Part shown: one piece after another, positions 31,923 to 42,023 of the stretch
How the letters are laid out: each line of letters begins with the position of its first letter
Position numbering within the stretch: position 1 is the stretch's first letter
NCBI GenBank assembly: GCA_022711665.1
Contig: JAKLEN010000004.1
Location: forward strand, 64,528-128,527
Direction of reading: 5' to 3'
Source: Acidobacteriota bacterium
Lineage (GTDB): Bacteria > Acidobacteriota > Aminicenantia > Aminicenantales > Saccharicenantaceae
Length of the DNA stretch: 64,000 nucleotides
The notes under the pieces: model-generated
Databases searched by the model: none
Seen by the model: only the letters and a program-made list of their open reading frames with translations
Told to the model about the DNA's origin: nothing
Program-made: the position numbers and the translations under genes

Positions 31923-32983
31923 CGGCCGGGCTTGTAAAGATAGGCCATCTCGCGGAGCTTGTTTTCCGTCCCGTCGTGGACGGCATAGCGCCCGCCCGGG
32001 AACAATCCGGCCGCGCCGAACTCGCCCTTCTTGTTGAGGGCGTAGAAATCGAGGCCGAACTTCGGGCGCCCCTGGTCGTCGCAGAGCCGGGGAACGAGCC
32101 GGGTCTTGGCGGCCACGGCCTGGCAGGCCTCGAGACAGGCCTGTTCGGGCGAGCGGCCCCGGCCCATGGCGTCGACGATGCGGAAGCTGGCGCAGGTCTG
32201 GAGGTTGGCCTCGCCGCGGCCGGTCGATCCTGCGGCCCCGATCTCGTTGTCGACGTAGAGGCCGGCGCCGATGATCGGCGAATCGCCGACCCGCCCGGCC
32301 AGCTTCCAGGACATGCCGCTCGTCGTCGTCACCCCGGCCAGCCGGCCGGCGGCGTCGAGGGCGATGCAGTTGATCGTGCCGTGCGTCATCAGGACCGAGC
32401 GCAGCGCTTCGGGCGCCGTCCTGTTCCGCGGCGGGAACCAGAAGTCCCCGTCCGACAGGGTCTCTTTCCGAAGCAGCCAGGCTTCCCGGGACTTCTCGGT
32501 CAGGAGGTCCTCCTCCTTGAAGCCGTGGGCCCGGGCGAACTTCAGCGCGCCCTCGCCGACCAGGAGGACGTGGTCGGTCCGCTCCATGACCAGCCGGGCC
32601 ACCCGGGACGGGTTCTTGATGTTGCGCAGGGCCGCCACCGCGCCGGCCGAATGGGTCGGCCCGTACATGACAGAGGCGTCGAGCTCGACGACCCCGTCCT
32701 CGTTGGGCAGGCCGCCGTAGCCTACGGACATGTCGTTCGGATCGTCCTCGACGATATTGACGCCGGCGATGACGGCGTCGAGCGGATCGCCGCCGCTTTG
32801 CAGGATCTCCATGGCCCGGGCCGTGGCCCGGATGCCGTTGCCGCTGGAAACGGCCACGGGCCCGGCCGGCGGCGCGGCGGCCGCCTCCCGGGCGGCCGGG
32901 CCGGGAAGCCGGCCGGCCGCGAGGAACGCCGCCCCCGCCCCGGCCCCGGTCTTGAGAAAGTCCCGTCTCGAATACTGAGTCAT
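31919..32983 (-). CDS. Tat-exported N4-glycosylasparaginase / isoaspartyl peptidase-family hydrolase
   Basis: The 354-residue protein begins with a twin-arginine signal (YSRRDFLKTGAG followed by a hydrophobic stretch). The mature part is an Ntn-hydrolase of the asparaginase-2 family: VEDDPNDMSVGYGGLPNEDG, HGTINCIALD (Thr nucleophile freed by autocleavage before T), GRVGDSPIIGAG and AGSTGRGEANL. The GSTGRGE and DSPIIGAG patterns match N4-(beta-N-acetylglucosaminyl)-L-asparaginase more than isoaspartyl peptidase. It would act outside the cytoplasm on glycoasparagine. It lies 16 nt after the GH63-like gene, so both may degrade glycoprotein-derived glycans. Confidence 0.87.
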   Translation of the reverse strand: MTQYSRRDFLKTGAGAGAAFLAAGRLPGPAAREAAAAPPAGPVAVSSGNGIRATARAMEILQSGGDPLDAVIAGVNIVEDDPNDMSVGYGGLPNEDGVVELDASVMYGPTHSAGAVAALRNIKNPSRVARLVMERTDHVLLVGEGALKFARAHGFKEEDLLTEKSREAWLLRKETLSDGDFWFPPRNRTAPEALRSVLMTHGTINCIALDAAGRLAGVTTTSGMSWKLAGRVGDSPIIGAGLYVDNEIGAAGSTGRGEANLQTCASFRIVDAMGRGRSPEQACLEACQAVAAKTRLVPRLCDDQGRPKFGLDFYALNKKGEFGAAGLFPGGRYAVHDGTENKLREMAYLYKPGR

Positions 32984-32999
32984 GTCGCTCTCTCCTTGA

Positions 33000-35384
33000 T
33001 CATCGGGTCGGCCCGTCGTCGCTCCGTTTCCCGAGATCCTCGAGCAGCTGGACGAGGACCGCGTGGTCGCCTTCCGGGACGTCGAAGCGCCGGCTGCTGG
33101 CCGAGAAGACGTCGACCTCCCGGCCGTCGACGAGGAGCTGGTACTTGCCTTTCTTCAGGAAGCGCAGGCGGACCTCCCGCGGCTTCAGGCTCTTGATGTT
33201 GAAGGACACCTCCGCCTCGCTGTAGAGGAAGCGGCGGACGACGGCGCTGCCGTCGACTTCGAGGAGGGTCTCCCCTTCCTCGCGCAGGACCGTTGCCGAG
33301 TTCGAGAGCTCGACCTCGTAGTGCCGCCCCTGGACCAGGACGCGGGACAAGCGGCCCTTGGCGTCCGGCTGGAGGATGCCGAAGCGGAAGCCCTCGTGGG
33401 GCGTGAAGTCCAGGTACTCCTCCAGGGCGAGCAGCCCGGCCAGGGGGCCGGCGCTCTGGTAGCGGTCCCCGCCGGCCTCGCCGGTGAGCGAGTCGAAGTC
33501 CTCCGGCGCCAGGCCGAAGCTCTTCCAGCTGGTCAGGAACATGGCTGCGCTCTTGCGGGCCAGCTCGTGGGCCACCGCGTCGAAGCCGTAGGCCTTGAGC
33601 CCCTGGTAGACGAGGTAGTTCGTCACCGGGCGGACGGCGCCGCGCCACGACTGCTGGCTGCCGGGCCGGAAGGCCGGATCGTCCCGGGAGATCGAGGGGA
33701 CGACGAAATCGCCCCAGAACTGCTTGGGATCGAGCAGGCGCTTGAGCATCCGCTGGGCCCGGGCTCCGTCGGGGATGCGGGCCAGGAGCGGATAGAACGA
33801 CGAAGCCGCTTTGTGGACGGACAGGCGGCCGTCCCAGTGGCGGTCGCAGTAGAAGCCGAGATCGTCGTTCCAGAGCGTCGCGTTGACCAGGGCCTTGGTC
33901 CGCTCGTACTCCTTGCGGTAGCGCTCGACGTCGGCCGCGAGATCGAGCACGCCGGCGATCTCGGCCAGGCACCAGGCGTCCAGGGCGTAGAGCGAGTTCA
34001 GGTCGACGCAGTTCAGGGCCATCGTCCCGGACTTCTCGTCGAAGGCCGCGTCGTCCCAGCTCGGCAGGTCGTCCTGGCCGGACTCCCATCCGGCCCGCAT
34101 CCGCCCCGAAGCGTTCCGCTCCCACGGCGCGACGCTCTTGCCGACCAGGGCCTGGTCCGAGCCCCATTCGAGCAGGCCGTCGTTGTTGCCGTCGCGCCGG
34201 GGCGTGCCGTCCGTCCGGGGCGCCGTCCAGAAGGCGTGCCAGCGCTGGAGGCAGGGGTAGGCGTAGCGCAGCATCTCCAGATCGCCCAGCCGTTCGAAGA
34301 GCTTGAGCACGACGTAGGAGCCGATGGGCGGCTGGGACCGGTCCGCGGATCCGCCGGCGCGGCCGCGCCAGCTGGGGATGTTGCCGTTCGGGTACTGGGT
34401 CTCGAGAACGGCCTTGAGCGCGTCCACGGCCAGCTTCTGGCTCTCCAGGGCCAGCTCGAGGGCGCTGAGGAAGCCGTTGCCGGAGAAGACCGTCCAGTCG
34501 TCCGGGCCGCCGTCGGCCCGGGGGAAGATCCAAGTCCGTCCGGCAGGCGCGTAGAGGCGGTGCAAGCCCGGCTGGTAGAGGACCGTCCAGTGCAGGCTGT
34601 TGGTGATCGCCTCGGGCAGGCCGGCGAAGAGGCCGCGGGCCTGGACCCGCTTGCCCTCGTAGGCCTGGGCTTCCTCGTCGACCAGGGTCCCGATGGTCTC
34701 CGCGTTCCTGAAGCGCGCCAGATGATCGGCGGCCAGGCGGTCGCTGTCGTCGACGCAGGCGGCGAAGGCGATGACCCGGTCGCCGGCGGGAGGATAGGCG
34801 CGGGCCGCCCCTCCGGCCGGGGCCGCGGCCGGCTCGCCGGGGCGGCTCGTCCACATGCGGTAGGCCGGCCCCTCGGCCCCCGCGGCCTGGCCCCGGACCT
34901 GGCCGTCCGGCAGGGAGGCCAGCTCGCCCTTGAGCCCCCACGGCAGGTAATGGACGATCGTCACCCGGACATCCTCTGGAGGGATGATGCGGCCGATGAC
35001 CGTCCGCTCGTCCCGGCGGGACCACTCCAGGGTCAAGGCCTGCCGCCTGGGCGAGGGCTTCATGAGGATCGGCGTGGCCCGGCCCATTTTGAACGGCAGC
35101 CCGAGGTCGAAGCGCATCCTGGCGTAAAGGCCGTCGGGCGAGTGGGCGCCGACCTCGGCGACGAGATAGTAGAGGTCCGCCCCCTCGGCCGCCTCCCCTT
35201 CCCTCTCGACCCGGAGCACGAAGGCGAAGGCGGCTTCCTTGGTCGGGGCGATGACGAGCCCCGGCCAGCCCGAGGCGTCCAGGGCCCCGATGAAGGTCGA
35301 TTTCCAGGGATAAAAGACTTCGGCGGAGAGCACGGCAGTGAGCGCCGCAAGCAGGGCTATGAAGGCCAGGGTTCTCTTCGTCAT
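33000..35384 (-). CDS. GH63-like (alpha/alpha)6 glycoside hydrolase, exported
   Basis: The 794-residue product has a signal peptide (LAFIALLAALTAVLSA), an N-terminal beta-sandwich domain and a C-terminal (alpha/alpha)6 barrel with FSGNGFLSALELAL, DGLLEWGSD, and the catalytic-type motif WESGQDDLPSWDD seen in GH63 and related families (oligosaccharide glucosidase, mannosylglycerate hydrolase). YWRG-like QSWRGAVRPVTNYLVYQGL follows. A C-terminal beta domain ends the protein. The exact sugar substrate is unknown. It is the first gene of a pair with the exported asparaginase. Confidence 0.78.
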   Translation of the reverse strand: MTKRTLAFIALLAALTAVLSAEVFYPWKSTFIGALDASGWPGLVIAPTKEAAFAFVLRVEREGEAAEGADLYYLVAEVGAHSPDGLYARMRFDLGLPFKMGRATPILMKPSPRRQALTLEWSRRDERTVIGRIIPPEDVRVTIVHYLPWGLKGELASLPDGQVRGQAAGAEGPAYRMWTSRPGEPAAAPAGGAARAYPPAGDRVIAFAACVDDSDRLAADHLARFRNAETIGTLVDEEAQAYEGKRVQARGLFAGLPEAITNSLHWTVLYQPGLHRLYAPAGRTWIFPRADGGPDDWTVFSGNGFLSALELALESQKLAVDALKAVLETQYPNGNIPSWRGRAGGSADRSQPPIGSYVVLKLFERLGDLEMLRYAYPCLQRWHAFWTAPRTDGTPRRDGNNDGLLEWGSDQALVGKSVAPWERNASGRMRAGWESGQDDLPSWDDAAFDEKSGTMALNCVDLNSLYALDAWCLAEIAGVLDLAADVERYRKEYERTKALVNATLWNDDLGFYCDRHWDGRLSVHKAASSFYPLLARIPDGARAQRMLKRLLDPKQFWGDFVVPSISRDDPAFRPGSQQSWRGAVRPVTNYLVYQGLKAYGFDAVAHELARKSAAMFLTSWKSFGLAPEDFDSLTGEAGGDRYQSAGPLAGLLALEEYLDFTPHEGFRFGILQPDAKGRLSRVLVQGRHYEVELSNSATVLREEGETLLEVDGSAVVRRFLYSEAEVSFNIKSLKPREVRLRFLKKGKYQLLVDGREVDVFSASSRRFDVPEGDHAVLVQLLEDLGKRSDDGPTR

Positions 35385-35514
35385 GTCCGGAGGCCGGCAG
35401 GCCGCGGCCCATCGCCTACTCTATGGGAAACGGGGGGCCGAAATCAAGACAAAGAGGATGCTTTTCCTCCGGCTCTATGATAAATTGGGGAACGTGCTCG
35501 AGGAGGCGTGACCC

Positions 35515-36645
35515 ATGGATTTCCGGCTCTATTTCCGTTCCCGCCAGAGCGAGATCGTCCAACAGCTAAAGCAGCTCGTGACCTTGGAGTCCCCGACCCA
35601 GGATAAGAAGGCGGTCGACGCCTGCGCGGCCTTCGTCGCCCGGGAATTCAGGAAGGTCGGCTGCAAGATCACGACCTACCCCCAGACGGACACCGGCGAT
35701 CTCACCGTGGCCGAGTTCGCGCCCGGCCGTCTGCGGGAGGCCGACGACGAGATCCTGGTCCTAGCCCACCTCGACACGGTCTGGCCGGTCGGCAAGATCG
35801 TCCAGATGCCTTTCTATGTCCAGGGCAGCCGGATCTACGGTCCCGGCGTGCTGGACATGAAGGCCGGGGTGGCCATGCTCCTTTCGGCCCTGCGGGCCCT
35901 CCACGGCCTCAACATCAAGCCGCAGAAGAGGATCACGGTCTTCTTCAATGCCGCCGAGGAGACCGGCAGCGAGGCCTCGACCGAGCTCATCCGCAAGCTC
36001 GCCCGGCGGGCCTCGCTGGTGCTCTGCCTCGAGCCGGCCCTGCCCGGCGGGGCCCTGAAGCTCGAGCGCAAAGGCCAGGTCGTCGTCCGCCTGGACGTCC
36101 GCGGCCGGTCGGCCCACGGCGGCACGCCCGAGAAGGGCATCAATGCTATCGAGGAGCTGGCCGCCCAGATCGCCCGGTTCAAGCGCCTCCGCATCCGCGA
36201 GACGACGGTCAATATCGGCCTGGCGGGCGGCGGCGATAAGGCCAACGTGGTGGCCGAGCGGGCCTGGGCCGTGCTCGACGTCCGCTTCTGGAAGGCGGCG
36301 GACCGCGACCGGGTCCTGCGCCTCCTGCGGGAATCCCCGCCGGCGCTCCACGGGGCCAGGATGCGGGTCTCGGTCGAAAGCACGACGCCCCCGATGGAGA
36401 AGACCCGGGCCTCCGAAAAGCTCTTCCTCCGGGCCCAGGAGATCGCCGCCGGCCTCGGCCTGACCCTCAAGGGCGGCCGGACGGGCGGCGGGTCCGATGC
36501 CTCGTTCGCGGCCGGGCTGGGCGTTCCGACGCTCGACGGCCTGGGCCCGGACGGCGACGGCATCCACGCCGAGAACGAGCACCTCCTCCTGCCCTCGCTC
36601 GTCGAGCGGACCGCCCTGTTGACCGAACTGCTTAAAGCGTTATAA
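35515..36645 (+). CDS. M20-family metallopeptidase (CPG2-like)
   Basis: The 376-residue enzyme has the M20 di-metal motifs: VLAHLDTVWPVG (His-Asp), GPGVLDMKAG (bridging Asp), NAAEETGS (catalytic and metal Glu), CLEPALP (Glu) and the late HAENEH (His). The dimerisation insert contains RGRSAHGG. It resembles glutamate carboxypeptidase CPG2; no signal peptide is seen, so it is cytoplasmic. The ATG at 35515 has a GAGGAGG ribosome site. Its stop codon lies within the stem of the terminator-like hairpin at 36634. Confidence 0.87.
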   Translation: MDFRLYFRSRQSEIVQQLKQLVTLESPTQDKKAVDACAAFVAREFRKVGCKITTYPQTDTGDLTVAEFAPGRLREADDEILVLAHLDTVWPVGKIVQMPFYVQGSRIYGPGVLDMKAGVAMLLSALRALHGLNIKPQKRITVFFNAAEETGSEASTELIRKLARRASLVLCLEPALPGGALKLERKGQVVVRLDVRGRSAHGGTPEKGINAIEELAAQIARFKRLRIRETTVNIGLAGGGDKANVVAERAWAVLDVRFWKAADRDRVLRLLRESPPALHGARMRVSVESTTPPMEKTRASEKLFLRAQEIAAGLGLTLKGGRTGGGSDASFAAGLGVPTLDGLGPDGDGIHAENEHLLLPSLVERTALLTELLKAL

Positions 36646-36646
36646 T
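36619..36646 (+). promoter_or_regulatory. Promoter candidate for the aminotransferase-PGDH operon
   Basis: TTGACC (36619-36624) and TATAAT (36641-36646) have a 16-nt spacer and lie across the end of the M20 gene. The predicted leader of about 38 nt ends in an AAAGGAG ribosome site. Confidence 0.55.
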
Positions 36647-36664
36647 CCAAAAGAACGCTTTTTT
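36634..36664 (+). terminator. Terminator-like hairpin at the end of the M20 gene
   Basis: AAAGCGTT (36634-36641) pairs with AACGCTTT (36654-36661) over a 12-nt loop, followed by more Ts. The stem is AT-rich and overlaps the promoter candidate, so it may act as a weak terminator or merely form part of the promoter region. Confidence 0.4.
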
Positions 36665-36690
36665 CGAACGACTTTATAAAGGAGTTCAGC

Positions 36691-37839
36691 ATGATCAAAA
36701 AGTACTATCTTCTCTCTCCCGGTCCCACCCCGGTCCCCGAGCGGGCCCTGGCGGCCGCGGCGGAGCCCATCTTCCACCACCGGACACCCGAGTTCTCGGC
36801 CCTCTTCATGGAGGTGACCGAAGGCATTAAGTATGTTTTCGGCACCAAGGAGGACGCCTATATCCTGACCTCCTCGGGCACGGGCGCCATGGAAACCGCC
36901 GTGATCAACCTGCTCAGCCCCGGCGACAAGGTCCTGACCGTCAACGGAGGCAAGTTCGGCGAGCGTTGGGGCAACATCTGCAAGGCCTACGGCATCGCCT
37001 ACAAGGAGATCATCCTCGATCCGTGGGGCACCGACCTGCCCAAAGAGAAGCTGGAGGCCGAGCTCAAGGCCATGCCCGACTGCAAGGCCGTCTTCGCCAC
37101 ATTGTCCGAGACGTCGTCGGGCGCCATGTACGACATTCAGGGCTTCGGCGAGGTCGTGGCCAAGACTCCGGCCGTGCTCGTCGTCGACGGCATCTCAGGC
37201 GCGGGCGTTACGCCCTGCCCCATGGACGACTGGAAGGTCGACGTCTTCCTGTCGGGCTCCCAGAAGTCGTTCATGATCCCACCCGGCCTGGCCTTCATCG
37301 CCCTGAGCCAGAAGGCCTGGGCCCTGGCCGCCGAGTCCAAGCTGCCCAAGTTCTACTTCGACCTCAAGAAGGCCAAAAAGAACCTGGCCAACAAGACCAC
37401 GCCCTGGACCCCCGCGGTCTCCCTGGTCGTCCAGCAGAAGCACGCCCTGGACATCATCAAGAACATGGGCCTCGAGGGCCTGTTCTCCCATCACCGCATC
37501 CTGGCCGACGCCACCCGGGCCGGGGTCAAGGCCCTGGGCCTGGATCTGCTGCCGCAGAAGCCGGGCAATGTCCTGACCTGCTGCAAGGTCCCGGCGGGCA
37601 TCGATGGCGGCAAGCTGGTCAAGACCATGCAGGGCAAGTACATGGCCTACATCGCCGGCGGCCAGGAGCCCTACAAGGGCAAGATCTTCCGCATCGCCCA
37701 TCTCGGCTACATGGGCGGCTTCGACATCATGACGGCCCTGTCGGCCCTGGAGATGACGCTCCTGGACCTCGGCTACAAGTTCGAGGCCGGCGCCGGCATC
37801 AAGGCCGCCCAGGCCGTCTTGAGGGAGAACTGGCAATGA
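36691..37839 (+). CDS. Class V aminotransferase (serine/alanine-glyoxylate type)
   Basis: The 382-residue PLP enzyme opens with LLSPGPTPVPERAL and FHHRTPEFSALF, contains TSSGTGAMETAV, DGISGAGVTPCPMDDW and the PLP lysine in SGSQKSFMIPPG. It groups by motif with serine-glyoxylate and alanine-glyoxylate aminotransferases. In several bacteria and archaea this type replaces SerC in serine synthesis. Its stop overlaps the PGDH-like gene (ATGA), which supports a serine-pathway role; conversion of phosphohydroxypyruvate is inference. Confidence 0.86.
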   Translation: MIKKYYLLSPGPTPVPERALAAAAEPIFHHRTPEFSALFMEVTEGIKYVFGTKEDAYILTSSGTGAMETAVINLLSPGDKVLTVNGGKFGERWGNICKAYGIAYKEIILDPWGTDLPKEKLEAELKAMPDCKAVFATLSETSSGAMYDIQGFGEVVAKTPAVLVVDGISGAGVTPCPMDDWKVDVFLSGSQKSFMIPPGLAFIALSQKAWALAAESKLPKFYFDLKKAKKNLANKTTPWTPAVSLVVQQKHALDIIKNMGLEGLFSHHRILADATRAGVKALGLDLLPQKPGNVLTCCKVPAGIDGGKLVKTMQGKYMAYIAGGQEPYKGKIFRIAHLGYMGGFDIMTALSALEMTLLDLGYKFEAGAGIKAAQAVLRENWQ

Positions 37840-38738
37840 CCAAGAAGATCCTCATCGCCGACGGTATGGACAAGACGGCCCTCGAGGAGTTGAAGGCCGT
37901 TCCGAGCTTCGAGATCACCGTCAACAAGGGCATGAGCGAGGACGATCTCGTCGCCCTGGTGCCGGGCTACAGCGCCATCGTCGTCCGCAGCGCCTCCAAG
38001 ATCACCCGCCCCGTCATCGAGGCGGGCAAAGACCTCAAGGTCCTGGTCCGGGCCGGCATCGGCCTGGACAACATCGACCGCGAGGCGGCCAAGGAGAAGG
38101 GCATCTTCGTGTCCAACACCCCGTCGGCCACGTCCATCACCGTGGCCGAGCACACTTTCGGGCTCATGCTCGGGGCCGTTCGCAACCACTGGAAAGCCAT
38201 CCTGACAATGAAGGCCCACAAGTGGGAGAAGAAGGCCCTCGAGGGCACGGAGCTCTACGGCAAGACCCTGGGCATCATCGGCTTCGGACGCATCGGGGCC
38301 GAGGTGGCCAAGCGGGCCCTGGCCTTCGGCATGACCGTCGTCGCCTACGACGTCGTCCCGATCAAGACCGATCTTCCGGTCCGGCAGGTCCCGCTTAACG
38401 ACCTCCTGGCCGTCGCCGACCTCGTCACCCTCCATGTCCCCAAGCAGCCCAAGCCGATCCTGGGCCCGGCCGAGTTCGCCGGGATGAAGACCGGGGTCAT
38501 CATCGTCAACGTCGCCCGCGGCGGCGTCGTCGACGAGAAGGCCCTGCTCGAGGCCCTGAACAGCGGCAAGGTCCGGGCCGCGGCCCTGGACGTCTATGCC
38601 AAGGAGCCGCCCGAGGACTTCGCGCTCATCGACCATCCCAACGTCATCCCCATCCCCCACCTCGGGGCGGCGGCGGCCGAGGGACAGCAGCGGGCCGGCC
38701 TGGAAGCCGTCCGCATCCTCAAAGAGAAGCTGGCCTGA
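37836..38738 (+). CDS. D-3-phosphoglycerate dehydrogenase-like NAD enzyme, short form
   Basis: The 300-residue D-2-hydroxyacid dehydrogenase has substrate motif RSASKITRPVIEAG, RAGIGLDNID, the Rossmann GIIGFGRIGAEVA, VARGGVVDE and the catalytic HLGAAAAEGQ. It lacks the C-terminal ACT or ASB regulatory domains, so serine feedback through an ACT domain is not expected. It is paired with the aminotransferase upstream. An alternative role on another 2-hydroxyacid is possible. A strong terminator follows. Confidence 0.86.
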   Translation: MTKKILIADGMDKTALEELKAVPSFEITVNKGMSEDDLVALVPGYSAIVVRSASKITRPVIEAGKDLKVLVRAGIGLDNIDREAAKEKGIFVSNTPSATSITVAEHTFGLMLGAVRNHWKAILTMKAHKWEKKALEGTELYGKTLGIIGFGRIGAEVAKRALAFGMTVVAYDVVPIKTDLPVRQVPLNDLLAVADLVTLHVPKQPKPILGPAEFAGMKTGVIIVNVARGGVVDEKALLEALNSGKVRAAALDVYAKEPPEDFALIDHPNVIPIPHLGAAAAEGQQRAGLEAVRILKEKLA

Positions 38739-38747
38739 GATCTTTCG

Positions 38748-38794
38748 AGGGATGACGGCCCTTCCCGGGGCCGTCATCCCTTTTTTTCTTTTTT
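38748..38794 (+). terminator. Strong Rho-independent terminator after the PGDH-like gene
   Basis: A perfect 14-bp stem (38748-38761 with 38768-38781), starting AGGGATGACGG, closes a 6-nt loop and is followed by seven Ts and then a second T run. Confidence 0.9.
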
Positions 38795-38847
38795 CCGGCC
38801 TCAGGGATCCCCTCCCGGGTTCTCCTTTCTTTATCCCGTCGTTCTGC

Positions 38848-38853
38848 TAAAAT
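38848..38853 (+). promoter_or_regulatory. -10 element immediately before the cysteine desulfurase
   Basis: TAAAAT in TGCTAAAATAGG ends 6 nt before the ATG at 38860 with no SD. The upstream TG(c) fits an extended -10. This suggests a leaderless mRNA. Confidence 0.45.
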
Positions 38854-38859
38854 AGGCAC

Positions 38860-40014
<1,155 letters not shown>

Positions 40015-40029
40015 GGCCGCGCCTCAAGC

Positions 40030-40572
40030 CTATCGCCCGGCCGCCTGCCTCAGGTAGACATCCCGGACCGCGCGGAAGAAGGTCTGGGCCGGCCCGCGGC
40101 GCAGGTCCGGATAGGTCCAGTCGAGCGTCCGGACGCCCGTCCTCGTGAACAGGAACTCGAGGTGGGCGTAGATGCCCTGCGTCAGCGGGACGCGATGGGC
40201 GAAATCCTTGGCCGTGGCCATGACCAGGGCCGAGGCGGTGAGATAGCCGGGGTCGATGTTGACGGGCCGGCCGGCCGCGCCCGCCGCCCGGCGCATCTCC
40301 TCTTCGATCCCGATGGCCTGGACCTTCCGCTCCGGCAGCGACCCCGGCGCGACGAGGTCGGCGAAGCTCATGAACCGGCGGACGAGCCCCGGCCCCATCT
40401 CCGCTTCGTAATAGTCCGTCAGGTCGAACGGAAAGGCCGGGCTCTCGCCGTCGACCCTCCCCCACTCCGCCTCCAGCCGGCGGCGGACCTCTGCGTAGAG
40501 CGCTCCCTCGCCATCCCCGGAGATGACGCCGCAGATGAGCTTGACAGGCGCGAACTCTTTCGGCTTGGCCAT
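40030..40572 (-). CDS. DUF4416 family protein
   Basis: The 180-residue protein matches DUF4416: [13 protein letters not shown] at the N-terminus, [32 protein letters not shown] in the middle and LDWTYPDLR near the C-terminus. It is probably cytoplasmic. The family has no established function. It is a single reverse-strand gene between the desulfurase and asnS. A TATAAT on its strand ends 11 nt before the ATG. Confidence 0.85.
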   Translation of the reverse strand: MAKPKEFAPVKLICGVISGDGEGALYAEVRRRLEAEWGRVDGESPAFPFDLTDYYEAEMGPGLVRRFMSFADLVAPGSLPERKVQAIGIEEEMRRAAGAAGRPVNIDPGYLTASALVMATAKDFAHRVPLTQGIYAHLEFLFTRTGVRTLDWTYPDLRRGPAQTFFRAVRDVYLRQAAGR

Positions 40573-40583
40573 TCCCGCGCCCC

Positions 40584-40589
40584 ATTATA
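40584..40589 (-). promoter_or_regulatory. -10 element immediately before the DUF4416 gene
   Basis: On the reverse strand TATAAT (GCTATAATGG) ends 11 nt before the ATG at 40572, again consistent with a leaderless or very short leader transcript. No clear -35 is seen. Confidence 0.4.
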
Positions 40590-40692
40590 GCGCAAGTGGC
40601 CTCCGGCCCTCTTTTTCCGCGAATCTCGGCGGCTTACCGCCCGAGCCCCGGCTTCCCGTCCGGCCCGGCCTTCGAGGGGGCCGGGGACCCGA

Positions 40693-40721
40693 TTGCGCGC
40701 CCGGGGCTCTTGTCTTATAAT
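40693..40721 (+). promoter_or_regulatory. Promoter of the asnS operon
   Basis: TTGCGC (40693-40698) and a perfect TATAAT (40716-40721) are 17 nt apart. The -10 ends 9 nt before the asnS ATG, so the transcript is probably leaderless. Confidence 0.65.
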
Positions 40722-40730
40722 GGGCGCACT

Positions 40731-42023
40731 ATGGAATGGGTATACATCGAAGACATCGCCGCCCATGACGGCCGGGAAGTCGAGATCCGCGGCTGGGTCT
40801 ACAACAAGCGCTCCTCGGGCAAGGTCCGCTTCCTGCTCGTCCGCGACGGCACGGGCCTCCTCCAGGCCACGGCTTTCAGCGCCGAGAAGGACTCCCTTCT
40901 CTTTCAGCAATTCGACCGCCTGACGCAGGAATCCTCGCTCATCGTCCGGGGCACGGTCCGGGCCGACAAGCGCGCGCCCGGCGGCTTCGAGCTGGCCATG
41001 AGCGAGCTCGAGATCGTCCAGATCGCCGCGGAGTACCCGATCACGCTCAAGGAGCACAGCACGCCGTTCCTGATGGAGCACCGCCACCTCTGGCTGCGCT
41101 CCTCCCGCCAGCACGCCATCCTGCGCGTCCGGGCCGAGGTCATCAAGGCCATCCGCGATTTCTTCGACGGCCGCGGCTTCCGCCTGATGGACACGCCCAT
41201 CCTGACGCCGAGCGCCTGCGAGGGCACGACGACCCTGTTCGAGACGGAATATTTCGACCAGAAGGCCTACCTGAGCCAGAGCGGCCAGCTCTACAACGAG
41301 GCCACGGCCATGGCCTTCGGCAAGGTCTATTGCTTCGGCCCGACCTTCCGGGCCGAGAAATCGAAGACCCGCCGCCATCTCATCGAGTTCTGGATGTGCG
41401 AGCCGGAGGTCGCCTTCGCCACCCTCCAGGACATCATGGTCCTGGGCGAGGACCTGATACTCTTCATCATGGAGCGGGTCCTGGCCAGGCGCCGGGCGGA
41501 TCTGGAGACGCTCGAGCGCGACCCCAAGCCCCTCGAGGCGATCAAGAAGCCCTTCCCCCGCCTGACCTACGACGAGGCCGTCCCGATCCTGAGGGAGAAG
41601 GGGTCGGCCATCGAATGGGGCGGCGATTTCGGCGCGCCCGAGGAGACCATCATCTCCGAGCTCTACTCCTCGCCCGTCTGCGTCACGCACTTCCCCACGG
41701 CCATCAAGGCCTTTTACATGCAGCCCGCTCCGGAGAATCCCGACGTCGTGCTGGGCGTCGACTTCCTGGCTTCCGAGGGCTACGGCGAGGTCATCGGGGG
41801 CGGCCAGCGCATCCATGATCCGGTCCTGCTCGGGAAGCGGCTCGAGGAGCACAAGCTGCCCCGCGAGGCCTACGAGTGGTATCTCGACCTGCGCAAGTAC
41901 GGCAGCGTCCCCCACGCCGGCTTCGGCATGGGCATCGAGCGGATGGTTTCCTGGATCTGCGGCATCAAGCACATCCGCGAGACCATCCCCTTCCCCCGGC
42001 TCCTCTACAGGATCTATCCTTGA
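40731..42023 (+). CDS. asnS: Asparaginyl-tRNA synthetase
   Basis: The 430-residue class II synthetase has an OB-fold anticodon-binding domain ([26 protein letters not shown]), motif 2 ([21 protein letters not shown]) and motif 3 ([10 protein letters not shown]). The MCEPE and SGQLYNE features match AsnRS rather than bacterial AspRS, which would also carry a GAD insertion that is absent here. The frame is open upstream of 40731, but that region contains the promoter. It heads a long operon. Confidence 0.93.
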   Translation: MEWVYIEDIAAHDGREVEIRGWVYNKRSSGKVRFLLVRDGTGLLQATAFSAEKDSLLFQQFDRLTQESSLIVRGTVRADKRAPGGFELAMSELEIVQIAAEYPITLKEHSTPFLMEHRHLWLRSSRQHAILRVRAEVIKAIRDFFDGRGFRLMDTPILTPSACEGTTTLFETEYFDQKAYLSQSGQLYNEATAMAFGKVYCFGPTFRAEKSKTRRHLIEFWMCEPEVAFATLQDIMVLGEDLILFIMERVLARRRADLETLERDPKPLEAIKKPFPRLTYDEAVPILREKGSAIEWGGDFGAPEETIISELYSSPVCVTHFPTAIKAFYMQPAPENPDVVLGVDFLASEGYGEVIGGGQRIHDPVLLGKRLEEHKLPREAYEWYLDLRKYGSVPHAGFGMGIERMVSWICGIKHIRETIPFPRLLYRIYP

